From IMG/VR virus record IMGVR_UViG_3300002460_000129, positions 1 through 29,432 of that record: a stretch of DNA of 29,432 bases; one strand, given 5' to 3'. A program made the translations under genes and the position numbers. Source of the stretch: a virus. The notes beneath the pieces were generated by a model that made no database searches, was not told the DNA's origin, and was given only the letters and a program-made list of their open reading frames with translations. How positions within the stretch are numbered: position 1 is the first letter of the stretch; the number at the start of each line of letters is the position of its first letter. Below are positions 1 to 6,410 of the stretch, one piece after another.

Positions 1-281
1 CGAATGGCGAAATCTACCGCATGAATGACCAAAGTTTTCTGACCCTCGTACTCCACGAGTCGGAAGTCACCCTCAAGATAGAGCGTGCCAATCCAAATCG
101 CAAAGATTGAAGAAGGAGTGCGCTCCTGAACCTCGAACGCATCCAAGCGATGCTCCCATATCTCATCTTCCACTCCTTTCTCAAGGACGCACTCCGCGTC
201 CACGCCGATGTTAGACACACCACCAGATTTTGCAGTCGTTGGTATCAGCAAGAAGAATAGAAAGAAAATAGAAAACCACAT
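1..281 (-). CDS. Secreted or membrane-anchored small protein, C-terminus cut by window edge
   Basis: An open frame runs from an ATG at 279-281 off the left edge, giving 93 visible codons and no stop. It starts MWFSIFFLFFLLIPTTAKSG, a hydrophobic stretch of about 15 residues followed by a possible signal-peptidase site after TTA. The mature part is acidic and soluble-looking, with no family I recognise. The start is fixed by a near-consensus ribosome binding site (AAAGGAGGT) five nt upstream. It is the last visible gene of a four-gene set (859 to 1) that shares such strong sites. Export to the envelope is inferred from the signal only. Confidence 0.7.
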   Translation of the reverse strand, partial: MWFSIFFLFFLLIPTTAKSGGVSNIGVDAECVLEKGVEDEIWEHRLDAFEVQERTPSSIFAIWIGTLYLEGDFRLVEYEGQKTLVIHAVDFAI

Positions 282-293
282 CTCCACCTCCTT

Positions 294-506
294 TCAGTTG
301 TCCGAGAAACTAGTTTGTCCTGTCATCTCCTCTGTCACATCAATGGATATGGTGCTGTTGCACGGCTTCCCGTTTTCCCTGATGCCGTCGCAGTTGCGAA
401 GTTCGAGTATCATTGACTCGTCGTCCGCTACCCAAAGCCCGACATAAGGGAGCATGAGCCAATCACTGTCACTATGTATTCTTCCGCAACAGTGGCATAA
501 CTTCAC
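294..506 (-). CDS. Small cysteine-rich (zinc-ribbon-like) protein
   Basis: 70 residues from a GTG codon at 504-506, preceded by AGGAGGT at ideal spacing, which decides the start. The N-terminus carries C4-x-C6-C7 and the middle has a second cysteine pair (NCDGIRENGKPC), so a structural zinc site is plausible. It overlaps the end of the upstream gene by 35 nt, a normal arrangement in this compact operon. No enzymatic motif is visible; the function is unknown. Confidence 0.6.
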   Translation of the reverse strand: MKLCHCCGRIHSDSDWLMLPYVGLWVADDESMILELRNCDGIRENGKPCNSTISIDVTEEMTGQTSFSDN

Positions 507-657
507 GGCGACCTCCTTTCGTCTCGACTTCTTTCTTCACCTGTTTGTCGAAGCAGGACGGATGATAGTCCTTATCCCTGTCCTTGACACTGATTCGCTC
601 CTCAAACGGGAATATGAGTAAGCAGCACCATCCACAAAACGAGTCCTTTCTCTCCAT
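472..657 (-). CDS. Small LIM/zinc-finger-like protein
   Basis: 61 residues beginning MERKDSFCGWCC. C8-x2-C11 near the start and H32-x2-C35 (YHPSC) form a CCHC pattern like half of a LIM or treble-clef finger, with a basic Lys/Arg-rich tail. An AGGAGGT ribosome binding site lies seven nt before the ATG. A similar CxxC...HxxC arrangement recurs at 9246-9461. Binding to nucleic acid or to a host protein is possible but not shown. Confidence 0.6.
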   Translation of the reverse strand: MERKDSFCGWCCLLIFPFEERISVKDRDKDYHPSCFDKQVKKEVETKGGRREVMPLLRKNT

Positions 658-661
658 GCCT

Positions 662-859
662 CTACCTCCTTTTGATGGCTACGATGAAGTAATCGGGGTC
701 GATGAACCTCCTTGTGAGAATGTCGGCGATTTCCTCTGGCGTGCGGTTTGCGAAGATTAGATGCCACGCCTGATGAATTTCATGTTCGAGATACGAGATG
801 TTTCTTTTGTTACTTTTGCCACCGTTAGAACGACATTTTCTATGGTGTTTTGTGAGCAT
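662..859 (-). CDS. Small HHR...N...H..WH protein of a Patescibacteria-associated type
   Basis: 65 residues. The pattern HHRKCRSNGG, then N20, then H26, H29 and WH33, then a TPEEIA helix and an FIDPDYF end resembles a family of small proteins I associate with Parcubacteria-like genomes and their phages. The spaced His/Asn residues recall an HNH (beta-beta-alpha metal) fold, so a compact nuclease or structural zinc module is possible. The start ATG at 857-859 has AAAGGAGG immediately upstream, which sits just 3' of a long RNA hairpin (872-960). Family resemblance is from memory and is the weaker part of this call. Confidence 0.65.
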   Translation of the reverse strand: MLTKHHRKCRSNGGKSNKRNISYLEHEIHQAWHLIFANRTPEEIADILTRRFIDPDYFIVAIKRR

Positions 860-977
860 TATCCCTCCTTTGTTGAAGTGCTTGGCTCTGTGGTCTTCAT
901 CACATTACGCGCGATAGGATGAAAGGATCTTACGACCACCACAGAATCAAACACTCCAACTCTTTCAAAGACCATCT
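860..977 (-). promoter_or_regulatory. Structured 5' leader with long hairpin before the 859-1 gene set
   Basis: Seen on the minus strand: positions 960-938 and 894-872 are 23-nt arms that pair almost fully. Nine pairs (GTTGGAGTG with CACTTCAAC, one G-U) are followed by six mostly wobble or weak pairs, then eight perfect pairs (TCTGTGGT with ACCACAGA). The 43-nt loop holds an inner TTCATC/GATGAA hairpin. The 3' arm ends directly at the AAAGGAGG ribosome binding site of the 662-859 gene. Such placement suits translational control or mRNA stabilisation. No known riboswitch class is recognised. Confidence 0.55.
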
Positions 978-983
978 CATTCA

Positions 984-992
984 ATTATAGCA
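984..992 (-). promoter_or_regulatory. Extended -10 promoter (TGCTATAAT)
   Basis: On the minus strand TGC-TATAAT is a perfect extended -10 element. No good -35 is present, which is usual for extended -10 promoters. Transcription would start near 977, at the beginning of the hairpin leader, and drive the strong-SD genes from 859 leftward. It lies in the only sizeable gap of the left operon (860-1001). Confidence 0.6.
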
Positions 993-1001
993 ACTCATTT
1001 A

Positions 1002-1115
1002 TCAAGATGTTCTGTTATGCACTTCTCCGATTCTAAATATAGGATTCAAGCATTGTACACACATGTCAGGCATAACTTCTCCTGGAATAGGGTGTTCACA
1101 GGAACAGTAGGTCAT
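1002..1115 (-). CDS. Tiny zinc-ribbon-like peptide
   Basis: 37 residues (MTYCSCEHPIPG..., ending HNRTS). C4-x-C6-x-H8 and C19-x2-C22 make a four-ligand pattern within a very small protein. The start overlaps the stop of the upstream gene as ATGA (1112-1115), a strong sign of translational coupling and of a real gene. Function unknown; nucleic-acid or protein binding is conceivable. Confidence 0.5.
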   Translation of the reverse strand: MTYCSCEHPIPGEVMPDMCVQCLNPIFRIGEVHNRTS

Positions 1116-1351
1116 AACTCAAGAGCGCGAGAGATGTCAGAGAGAGCAATGTAATACGAGTTGCCGACACCTTCTTTTATTTTTAGTTTCTCAATCTCCT
1201 CACGCATCTTCTCCTTTGAAATGAAGTTATCGCGGATGAAAGGAATCAACCGAGTGTCCACATAATTCCTCACATACCACTCGCGCGGTGTTCTTCCATT
1301 TTCTTTAATAACATCACCATGTTCCTTCTTCCACACGATTGTGTTACTCAT
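1112..1351 (-). CDS. Hypothetical protein, 79 residues
   Basis: The chosen ATG at 1349-1351 (MSNTIVWKKEHGDVIKENG) overlaps the stop of the HNH gene by eight nt. A longer frame to 1384 exists but would run deep into that gene. The protein is charged, with a lysine/glutamate-rich helix around residues 45-60 and a Trp-Tyr motif (REWYVRNYVDTRLI) that looks like a small DNA-binding or interaction domain. I do not recognise it. It is coupled at both ends to its neighbours. Confidence 0.6.
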   Translation of the reverse strand: MSNTIVWKKEHGDVIKENGRTPREWYVRNYVDTRLIPFIRDNFISKEKMREEIEKLKIKEGVGNSYYIALSDISRALEL

Positions 1352-1649
1352 ATTCTTTAAGTATTTTTTTAATGTCCTCATCATTCGCTAACTTCATCTT
1401 TCTTTGAGAGAGATTACATTTCTCGCACGACAATACTAGATTTTTTGCGGTGTGCTTTCCACCTTTTATGACCTGATTTTTATGGTCTAAATGAAATGCT
1501 CTACCGTTTTCGTCAAAATAAGTTAGCACGCCTCGTTTACTTATAATTGCTTTTGTTGCTTTCTTTTTACAGTGAGTACAAATACCTCTATCTCTTTTTG
1601 CAACCTCATTTCGAACGCTCGCTGGTATCCAATAATATGTTCCTTTCAT
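1344..1649 (-). CDS. HNH endonuclease (free-standing homing-type)
   Basis: 101 residues with C24-x2-C27, an HLDH core, GGKHTAKNLVLSC and EKCN: the classic zinc-stapled HNH fold (first His in LDH, Asn in KNL, last residues around CEKCN). Such proteins nick or cut double-stranded DNA and in phages are usually selfish homing nucleases. Its stop region overlaps the start of the downstream gene by eight nt. Its ATG lies six nt after a promoter -10 box (1656-1661), so it probably carries its own leaderless promoter. Identity is clear; target and activity are not known. Confidence 0.85.
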   Translation of the reverse strand: MKGTYYWIPASVRNEVAKRDRGICTHCKKKATKAIISKRGVLTYFDENGRAFHLDHKNQVIKGGKHTAKNLVLSCEKCNLSQRKMKLANDEDIKKILKEYE

Positions 1650-1655
1650 ACAAAG

Positions 1656-1684
1656 AGCATATCACAATGCACTACGCTTTGCAA
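1656..1684 (-). promoter_or_regulatory. Promoter of the HNH gene, giving a leaderless mRNA
   Basis: On the minus strand TTGCAA (1684-1679), a 17-nt spacer (1678-1662) ending in TGA, and TATGCT (1661-1656) form a good sigma70-type promoter with an extended -10. Only six nt (CTTTGT) separate the -10 box from the ATG at 1649. The predicted transcription start therefore falls on or next to the start codon, leaving no room for a ribosome binding site. Confidence 0.55.
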
Positions 1685-1755
1685 GTACTTTTGCGCTCAA
1701 TGTATGTGTCAAGGTCTTTCTCTACTTTCGCTGGCAGTTTTTGTTTGTATTTCAT
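1672..1755 (-). CDS. Possible 27-residue basic peptide
   Basis: An ATG at 1753-1755 opens a short frame (MKYKQKLPAKVEKDLDTYIERK..., ending CKA). The amphipathic lysine/glutamate composition is typical of a real N-terminal helix, and it sits in line in the operon, but it stops right where the HNH promoter begins. It may be an intact peptide or the stump of a gene truncated when the HNH gene arrived. Low confidence. Confidence 0.3.
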   Translation of the reverse strand: MKYKQKLPAKVEKDLDTYIERKSTCKA

Positions 1756-1762
1756 AATTTAG

Positions 1763-1921
1763 TTAGTAAGAGATGGTGCAAGGAATAATTTTATGAGGTG
1801 ATTTCCACATTTCATATTCCAAATCGTCCTTGTAGAGTGATAATTTGCGAATACTTTTTGTCCTTGTATTCACCACAATCCACGCCTTCACCTTACTTGT
1901 TTTAGTTGTTGGGGGTTTCAT
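1763..1921 (-). CDS. Small hypothetical protein, 52 residues
   Basis: Begins MKPPTTKTSKVKAWIVVN and contains a compact beta-like stretch with aromatic residues near the C-terminus (LEYEMWKSPHKII). The DNA around its start codon (1905-1922) is nearly identical, 17 of 18 bases, to that around a micro-frame start at 2221-2238. This indicates a duplicated start region. No family recognised. Confidence 0.5.
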   Translation of the reverse strand: MKPPTTKTSKVKAWIVVNTRTKSIRKLSLYKDDLEYEMWKSPHKIIPCTISY

Positions 1922-1924
1922 AGG

Positions 1925-2080
1925 TTAGTTTTGTTCAAGCCAGCTTATAAATCCATCAAAGTCTCCTTTCAATTCTCTCGGTTCTTTTACTCCAGTATCA
2001 AGATTTGTCATTAGATGAGTACGCTCATCTACACTTTCTTCAAGATACTGATTGTAGAGTTTTATAAGTTCTTCTTTCAT
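1925..2080 (-). CDS. Small acidic hypothetical protein, 51 residues
   Basis: MKEELIKLYNQYLEESVDERTH... is helical and acidic, ending in FISWLEQN. It starts five nt from the stop of the 2083-2199 gene, with only TAGGT as a weak ribosome site. It contains one of three copies of the DNA sequence GTCATTAGATG (2007-2017), here within a perfect eight-bp hairpin (2012-2031). No recognised domain. Confidence 0.55.
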   Translation of the reverse strand: MKEELIKLYNQYLEESVDERTHLMTNLDTGVKEPRELKGDFDGFISWLEQN

Positions 2081-2705
2081 ACCTATTGGATTAAAGTAAT
2101 AACTAATTCACCTGTCATTAGATGAAATATCATCGCTGACACTACAACGAAACCGAAACAAGCGAAGAGAATAAATAATGCTTGTGCGGTTGCTTTCATA
2201 CCTTTTTGATTAAGTTGATGGTTGTTGGGGGTTCCATATTTGGTTAATTAGACGACCACTGTTCAGCCATTGCTTTAGCTATACCAGTATAAGTTTTTCC
2301 TCTCTTGTCTGCTCTTGACCATGCGTAGTCAGCACTGAATCGACTTCCGTCGACGTAAGTTTTTATATCCGGTTCAACAATATTAGTAGGGAAAAGAAAA
2401 GGAAGATTCTTAAGCCAAAGACACGTCGTCTTTTTTGAATGATGTCCGAACTCATACGGTTGGATTATTTGGTCTGGCTTACGCCAGTAGGAACTCATTA
2501 TGCCAACAGGATTTTCTATCGCTATCTTTGGACACGGATTACTAGCGAATAACATAAAGAAGTCAATCCCTTGTTGTTGGCGACCATCTGCCTTCTTTTG
2601 GGCAAAATGCCGTGCGCCACTGACTGCTAAGTGGGTACAGGGAGGAAATGCAAGAATCATGTCCCATTTTTCATCTAATACATTTCTTACATCAGTCATT
2701 AGATG
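2007..2705. repeat. Three copies of GTCATTAGATG with hairpin potential
   Basis: Copies at 2007-2017, 2114-2124 and 2695-2705, each followed or faced by an inverted partner: TAGATGAG/CTCATCTA around 4 nt (2012-2031), GATGA/TCATC around 4 nt (2121-2134), and TCATCTAAT 2671-2679 with ATTAGATGA 2698-2706. On the minus strand each encodes His-Leu-Met-Thr in a different protein. One given 11-mer would be expected about 0.01 times in this window. Confidence 0.55.
2083..2199 (-). CDS. Single-pass membrane peptide, 38 residues
   Basis: MKATAQALFILFACFGFVVV is followed by a continued hydrophobic helix (SAMIFHLMTG), so most of the peptide would span a membrane. The ATG overlaps the TGA of an upstream 13-codon micro-frame (2196-2237). 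It carries the second GTCATTAGATG copy at 2114-2124. It could be an envelope-acting phage peptide such as an exclusion or lysis helper, but nothing specific supports that. Confidence 0.5.
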   Translation of the reverse strand: MKATAQALFILFACFGFVVVSAMIFHLMTGELVITLIQ

Positions 2706-2822
2706 ATTATCTGTATACTTTCCTTCTGTTGGCAGAATATCGCATGACCACGCATCATGTTCTTTTTCGATGAAAGCATCTCGTACTATTCCACTGAACT
2801 CGCAAGCAATAAGTATCTTCAT
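2244..2822 (-). CDS. Cytosine-methyltransferase-like protein
   Basis: 192 residues. ACEFSG (6-11) with the following acidic CDILP loop matches the S-adenosylmethionine site (motif I) of cytosine-5 methyltransferases. FPPCTH (59-64) is motif IV with the catalytic cysteine C62, and IENP (102-105) corresponds to the motif VI Glu-Asn pair. Full-length enzymes exceed 300 residues with a separate target-recognition domain, which this protein lacks; many phages carry such short forms. It may modify phage DNA against host restriction. The start overlaps the upstream gene's stop by four nt. Activity without a recognition domain is uncertain. Confidence 0.65.
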   Translation of the reverse strand: MKILIACEFSGIVRDAFIEKEHDAWSCDILPTEGKYTDNHLMTDVRNVLDEKWDMILAFPPCTHLAVSGARHFAQKKADGRQQQGIDFFMLFASNPCPKIAIENPVGIMSSYWRKPDQIIQPYEFGHHSKKTTCLWLKNLPFLFPTNIVEPDIKTYVDGSRFSADYAWSRADKRGKTYTGIAKAMAEQWSSN

Positions 2823-3136
2823 ATCTCTTTGATTAAGGCGAGCCAGAGACGAGCGACGGCTTCTTCGGGGGTTGAATGATGTGCCGTGCTTTCAGCAAAT
2901 TCTTCATCGTCTTGTGCGCCGCAACAAAACCATTTTCCACTTACTGCTCTACCGAGAGACCAAAAGTTCTTTCCACACGCCTCTATGAGTTCCGAGAGGG
3001 TTGGGACATAGCATAGCTCGTACTGAGTTACTGGAGTAACACCGTCTTCGTATTGAGGAATTAAGGGCAACCTATGGCCTTCCCCGTCTTGTGGAAATCC
3101 TGCATCTTTCAACTCCTTAGCAAGTTCGTAGTTCAT
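2819..3136 (-). CDS. Hypothetical phage protein, 105 residues
   Basis: Starts MNYELAKELKDAGFPQDG and has a PTLSELIEACG motif, then a WFCCGAQDDEE segment and a Pro-Glu-Glu-Ala-Val helix (TPEEAVARLWLAL). This architecture is seen in many uncharacterised phage and prophage proteins, often next to replication genes. It overlaps both neighbours by four nt, so it is translationally coupled. No catalytic motif can be named. Confidence 0.65.
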   Translation of the reverse strand: MNYELAKELKDAGFPQDGEGHRLPLIPQYEDGVTPVTQYELCYVPTLSELIEACGKNFWSLGRAVSGKWFCCGAQDDEEFAESTAHHSTPEEAVARLWLALIKEI

Positions 3137-3417
3137 AGTGTTTTGATTAAGGCGATGATGTCGAAGAGGGCTTGGTTGTGGCCAACAATTTCTTTTAGAC
3201 GTGCCGTTTCCTCTGTTATTCCCTCTATATCTTTTGGAAAGTTAGGGAGCATCTCTTTCTCTAATTCTATTAACCTCTCCACCAGAAGATTCTGGTAGGC
3301 GGTATGACGGGTGGTGAGGAAGGATTTGATTTTATTGCGATTTTGATTCCCGATATCTCTCTGAAATGGAAACTTCTCGTCAAACTCCTTCAATGTGTCG
3401 TCGTGGAAGCTTTTCAT
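3133..3417 (-). CDS. Hypothetical protein, 94 residues, helical
   Basis: A charged, mostly alpha-helical protein: an N-terminal EFDEKFPFQRDIG segment, a long helix around residues 35-65, and a C-terminal HNQALFDIIALIKTL amphipathic helix. The composition suggests an oligomerising accessory protein. It is coupled by ATGA overlap to the 2819-3136 gene. I do not recognise a family. Confidence 0.6.
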   Translation of the reverse strand: MKSFHDDTLKEFDEKFPFQRDIGNQNRNKIKSFLTTRHTAYQNLLVERLIELEKEMLPNFPKDIEGITEETARLKEIVGHNQALFDIIALIKTL

Positions 3418-3423
3418 ATTGAT

Positions 3424-3594
3424 TTAGTAATGACAGAAAACGTGAATTGTTATCCCGTCTGGATTCAAAACATTTCCCACGAGTCGGCTAGGACACGCTA
3501 CATCCGTTGTGAGCAACATATATATTGCTATATCGCTCACAAGTAAACTGATAAACATGAGCCAGACAAGCCATTTATTGTCGTGGTGGGTCAT
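3424..3594 (-). CDS. Small membrane protein, 56 residues
   Basis: An ATG at 3592-3594 opens a frame with a transmembrane helix at about residues 9-29 (WLVWLMFISLLVSDIAIYML), then a short tail with two cysteines. It starts four nt after the stop of the candidate SSB gene and so is part of the operon. Function unknown; the orientation and tail do not resemble a holin. Confidence 0.5.
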   Translation of the reverse strand: MTHHDNKWLVWLMFISLLVSDIAIYMLLTTDVACPSRLVGNVLNPDGITIHVFCHY

Positions 3595-3597
3595 AGG

Positions 3598-4323
3598 TTA
3601 GAATGGTATTTTTGACGGATCAAACTCATCTTCTAGCGGGTCTTTGGCAGTATTTCGTTCCTGTTCTTCTTCGTAGGATTGAGGTGGCTTTTGATTCAAT
3701 CCCACATTTTCAAACTTTGAGATAACATTTTCTTTGATGAAGTTCACAAGGAACCCCTTGCGCTTGATTTTGTATATCTCCCGCTCCTCTTCGGTCTGCT
3801 CGTCCCACGGTATTTCACGAACTGGAAAACCGTTTATTGCGACATTCCTTTCGCCGTCTTTTTTGTAGAAGTACGAGGTGATTTTCTTGGTGAACTTATC
3901 CATTGAATCCCTTTGCATAATCTCAATGCCAGTTACTTCCTTATCCTCGCCTTCGGGTGTAAAGGCAAACGGACGAATACGCACGTCCTCGTCAAGTTTG
4001 ATGTTCGGCAGACGGTGCATTAAGTCCTGCGCGTACTTTGAATCAACGCCGACTGTGATGACCGGTATCTTCCCCGTGTCCTCGTTCTCGTCCATTGTGA
4101 GCACCAAACTGTTAAACTTCTTTCCTTCCCATTCGTTCTGCTCAAACGCGACATCGGTTATCTTGCCGAATACAGGCGGGTACTCAATCTCGGTGTATAT
4201 CTTCCCCTTGTGTTCTCTTACAATCGCTCCCTCGGTTTTCGCGGGGACGGATTGACGGAATGACCCCTCAATAATCTTCAGAAAGAGTTTGTTTGCACCT
4301 GTTCGTTCTTCAAATTTGCTCAT
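3598..4323 (-). CDS. Candidate ssDNA-binding protein with SSB-like acidic tail
   Basis: 241 residues. The last residues, after a Gln/Glu-rich linker, are acidic and end DEFDPSKIPF, very close to the bacterial SSB C-terminal peptide (acidic run then IPF) that recruits recombination and repair enzymes. The body (residues 10-150) is beta-rich with alternating hydrophobics, consistent with an OB-like fold, but I see no strict SSB signature. It sits directly downstream of two DNA nucleases, as expected for a replication or recombination module. Phage ssDNA-binding proteins diverge strongly, so this is an inference from tail and context. Confidence 0.5.
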   Translation of the reverse strand: MSKFEERTGANKLFLKIIEGSFRQSVPAKTEGAIVREHKGKIYTEIEYPPVFGKITDVAFEQNEWEGKKFNSLVLTMDENEDTGKIPVITVGVDSKYAQDLMHRLPNIKLDEDVRIRPFAFTPEGEDKEVTGIEIMQRDSMDKFTKKITSYFYKKDGERNVAINGFPVREIPWDEQTEEEREIYKIKRKGFLVNFIKENVISKFENVGLNQKPPQSYEEEQERNTAKDPLEDEFDPSKIPF

Positions 4324-4346
4324 ATTGTATTAGGTTATGTGGGTTG

Positions 4347-5033
4347 TTAATCTTCATTCGCGCGATTCAAATAATAATGAAGAGTGAATATCCAATCTTC
4401 TTCTCCTTCTGGTTTCATAGATTTTTGTTCTAGTAGCCAACGAAGATAATTTGAGTCGGTTTTTGATACTTCTTCAATACTTTTACCATTATATTTCCCG
4501 AATCTGAACTGTCTAATAAGCATTGGCTGTGAGGATACTTCTAGCATCTTTTCTTCGCTCATTTTCAATGAAAGACGGTCAAATAACTTCTCTAAGACCA
4601 ACACATCACCAAGAGCATCGTGCGCCATTCCCTCAATATCTAAGTCAAGAAAATAGCGCAAATACTGAAGAGCATAACTCGGTATAACTCCACTGACATC
4701 AAGTGCTGAAGCAACCTTGCGAGTGCAGATTATTTTATTTGCTTCTATTCCTTCGCGTTTTAACATCTCTACATCAAATGAGGCATTATGGGCAATGAGG
4801 ATATTCGTTTCCAACAGTGTTGCTAATTCTTTAGAAGTAGGACTATCTTTGAATGTAGGTTGATTACTGACCATTTTCTCGGTTATATGGTGAACCGCCA
4901 TTGCTTCAATTTCTATCTTCTTTGGTGGCTTGAACAATTCATTGACCGTAGCACTCCCATACTTGTATGCAACTTGAATAAGCCGGTCATCTTTTTCTTT
5001 TCCTGTTGTCTCGGTATCAAGAAAGATTCTCAT
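4347..5033 (-). CDS. DEDDh 3'-5' exonuclease with ExoX-like C-terminal domain
   Basis: 228 residues. Exo I is LDTETTG (D6, E8), Exo II is AHNASFD (H82 to D87), and Exo III is AHDALGD (H138, D143), so all four acidic residues and the histidine of the DnaQ/RNase T superfamily are present. After residue 170, FRFGKYNGKS plus YLRWLL matches the small domain found at the C-terminus of ExoX-type exonucleases. It would degrade DNA 3' to 5', in repair, recombination or proofreading in trans. The gene is two nt from the upstream nuclease gene. Family is secure; the exact role is inferred. Confidence 0.88.
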   Translation of the reverse strand: MRIFLDTETTGKEKDDRLIQVAYKYGSATVNELFKPPKKIEIEAMAVHHITEKMVSNQPTFKDSPTSKELATLLETNILIAHNASFDVEMLKREGIEANKIICTRKVASALDVSGVIPSYALQYLRYFLDLDIEGMAHDALGDVLVLEKLFDRLSLKMSEEKMLEVSSQPMLIRQFRFGKYNGKSIEEVSKTDSNYLRWLLEQKSMKPEGEEDWIFTLHYYLNRANED

Positions 5034-5035
5034 AC

Positions 5036-6091
5036 TTATTCTTCGCCATTAGCAAACTCTTTAATAATCTTTTTCACTTTGAACCCCTCGGCTTTCATTT
5101 CGTCCATCGCATCTTTATTATTAGCGGTCATTTTGTCCCCTTTCTTTACGCGCAAGAGGACGCGGTTCCATTTTGACACGGTGGGCAAGAACTTATCGCT
5201 GTATTCTCGCGGCTCTTTGAATCCATAGAGTTTGGAGAGATACTGTGAGTATTCTATTTTCAGATTCTTTGAGAACTTCCCCGCGTCCCAGTCAAAGATA
5301 ATCGGTTGTTCTAGCGGCGGTTGTTCATCGCGCCGCCAAAAATTGGTCATATCCTTGCAGAAAGTCCGCACCTCTTTCTCCACCACTTTATCACCTCGTA
5401 TGACCTCAAACTCAAACATACGAAGGTCATCTCGGCAGATGTAGATGAGCATTCCTCGGTCATAGCGCGAGCCGTTGAGTTGGATTTTGAGTTGCATACG
5501 GTGTGCCTTGATACTCTTACCCTTCCTTTCCATAGCATCCGCGCCGAATGAGGCAATACTCTTTATCTCAAACGGCATTTCGGGAAGTCCTTTAGGATAT
5601 TTCCGACTGATATGCTCAACGATAGAGAATGAAGCTCGTTTGAATACATCCGGCACATCCATTGTTTCAAGCTCTGCGCGTATTTTCTCAATGTCCGGCT
5701 TGCCGCCAACGATATAGTCAAGTCGCGCGGTCATCGGGAGCATTCCCTTATACTGATACTCCACCCGCTTCTGTTCGGCGCGAAGCAGTCCGGCGCGAAT
5801 AAGAACATTCTTCACAACCCATTCGCACACATCTCCCGCCTCAAACTTACGGAGAGCGCGGGCATTCGGAGGGTTCGTGGGTTTCTTGCCTTTCATTGAA
5901 AGAAAAACATCCACATATCCCCGCGCCATATCCGTAGCCCAGAGCCGGTCGCGTGCTTCAATCGATCTGCGTTCGGCGGTAGTGAGAGCGTGATTCCACA
6001 TTTCTGCGAGACCAAACGGATACGCGACTTTCTGAAACTTTGACGCTTTGAGCGAACGCATCTTTTTCTTCATATACGGTTTTCTTTTCAT
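5036..6091 (-). CDS. PD-(D/E)XK nuclease (RecB/Cas4-like)
   Basis: 351 residues with the ordered motifs of RecB-family nucleases: RKFEAGDVCEW with E90, TARLDYIV with D125, PFEIKS with E175 and K177, then a helix with Q200 and Q204 (HRMQLKIQLNG) followed by a beta strand (GMLIYICRDD). This is the Q-containing layout of Cas4 and phage exonucleases. No four-cysteine iron-sulphur cluster is visible, unlike Cas4 or AddB. With the DEDDh exonuclease, the ssDNA-binding candidate and the RecA-like gene it suggests a phage recombination system. The start overlaps a 45-residue upstream gene by four nt. Confidence 0.8.
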   Translation of the reverse strand: MKRKPYMKKKMRSLKASKFQKVAYPFGLAEMWNHALTTAERRSIEARDRLWATDMARGYVDVFLSMKGKKPTNPPNARALRKFEAGDVCEWVVKNVLIRAGLLRAEQKRVEYQYKGMLPMTARLDYIVGGKPDIEKIRAELETMDVPDVFKRASFSIVEHISRKYPKGLPEMPFEIKSIASFGADAMERKGKSIKAHRMQLKIQLNGSRYDRGMLIYICRDDLRMFEFEVIRGDKVVEKEVRTFCKDMTNFWRRDEQPPLEQPIIFDWDAGKFSKNLKIEYSQYLSKLYGFKEPREYSDKFLPTVSKWNRVLLRVKKGDKMTANNKDAMDEMKAEGFKVKKIIKEFANGEE

Positions 6092-6225
6092 AAGTCAGAA
6101 AATGAGTTCAAGTAAGTTTCTACAATTTCTACTGCTTCCGACACTTCTTTCTCCGCGTCTTGCTTGTTCCGTCTCTCAACGAAATCAAGAATGATACGAA
6201 GCGCGTTTTCAAGGTTGGCGTTCAT
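6088..6225 (-). CDS. Small acidic helical protein, 45 residues
   Basis: MNANLENALRIILDFVERRN continues as a single predicted amphipathic helix rich in Glu and Val. The stop overlaps the start of the nuclease gene and the start overlaps the stop of the 6222-6410 gene, so it is tightly coupled. It could be a small partner of the nuclease, though nothing but position supports this. Confidence 0.5.
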   Translation of the reverse strand: MNANLENALRIILDFVERRNKQDAEKEVSEAVEIVETYLNSFSDL

Positions 6226-6410
6226 ACCTCTTTTCTTAGTTGATTCGGCACGAGCGGCATTCTTTCATTTCCATTGAAGAGCATTGCAATTCCATCATTA
6301 TCAAGTGGGTCAATGCTGTACATAATTCTATTTCGTATGAGCGCGACCGGATTATTTTCTTCGTCCGTGAGAATGTTCACTGATTCGGTTACGGGGTGAA
6401 GATTAGCCAT
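6222..6410 (-). CDS. Hypothetical protein, 62 residues
   Basis: The frame extends to 6452, but the likely start is the ATG at 6408-6410 (MANLHPVTESVNILTDEE), which overlaps the stop of the HNH gene by eight nt. The protein is beta-prone (VALIRNRIMYSID) and otherwise unremarkable. The neighbouring HNH gene abuts its start codon in the same way as at 1344-1351. Confidence 0.55.
   Translation of the reverse strand: MANLHPVTESVNILTDEENNPVALIRNRIMYSIDPLDNDGIAMLFNGNERMPLVPNQLRKEV

Noticed and set aside
14-223. Leftward 69-residue frame.
   Set aside because: It is out of frame with the signal-peptide gene 1-281, which has a near-consensus ribosome binding site and better composition.
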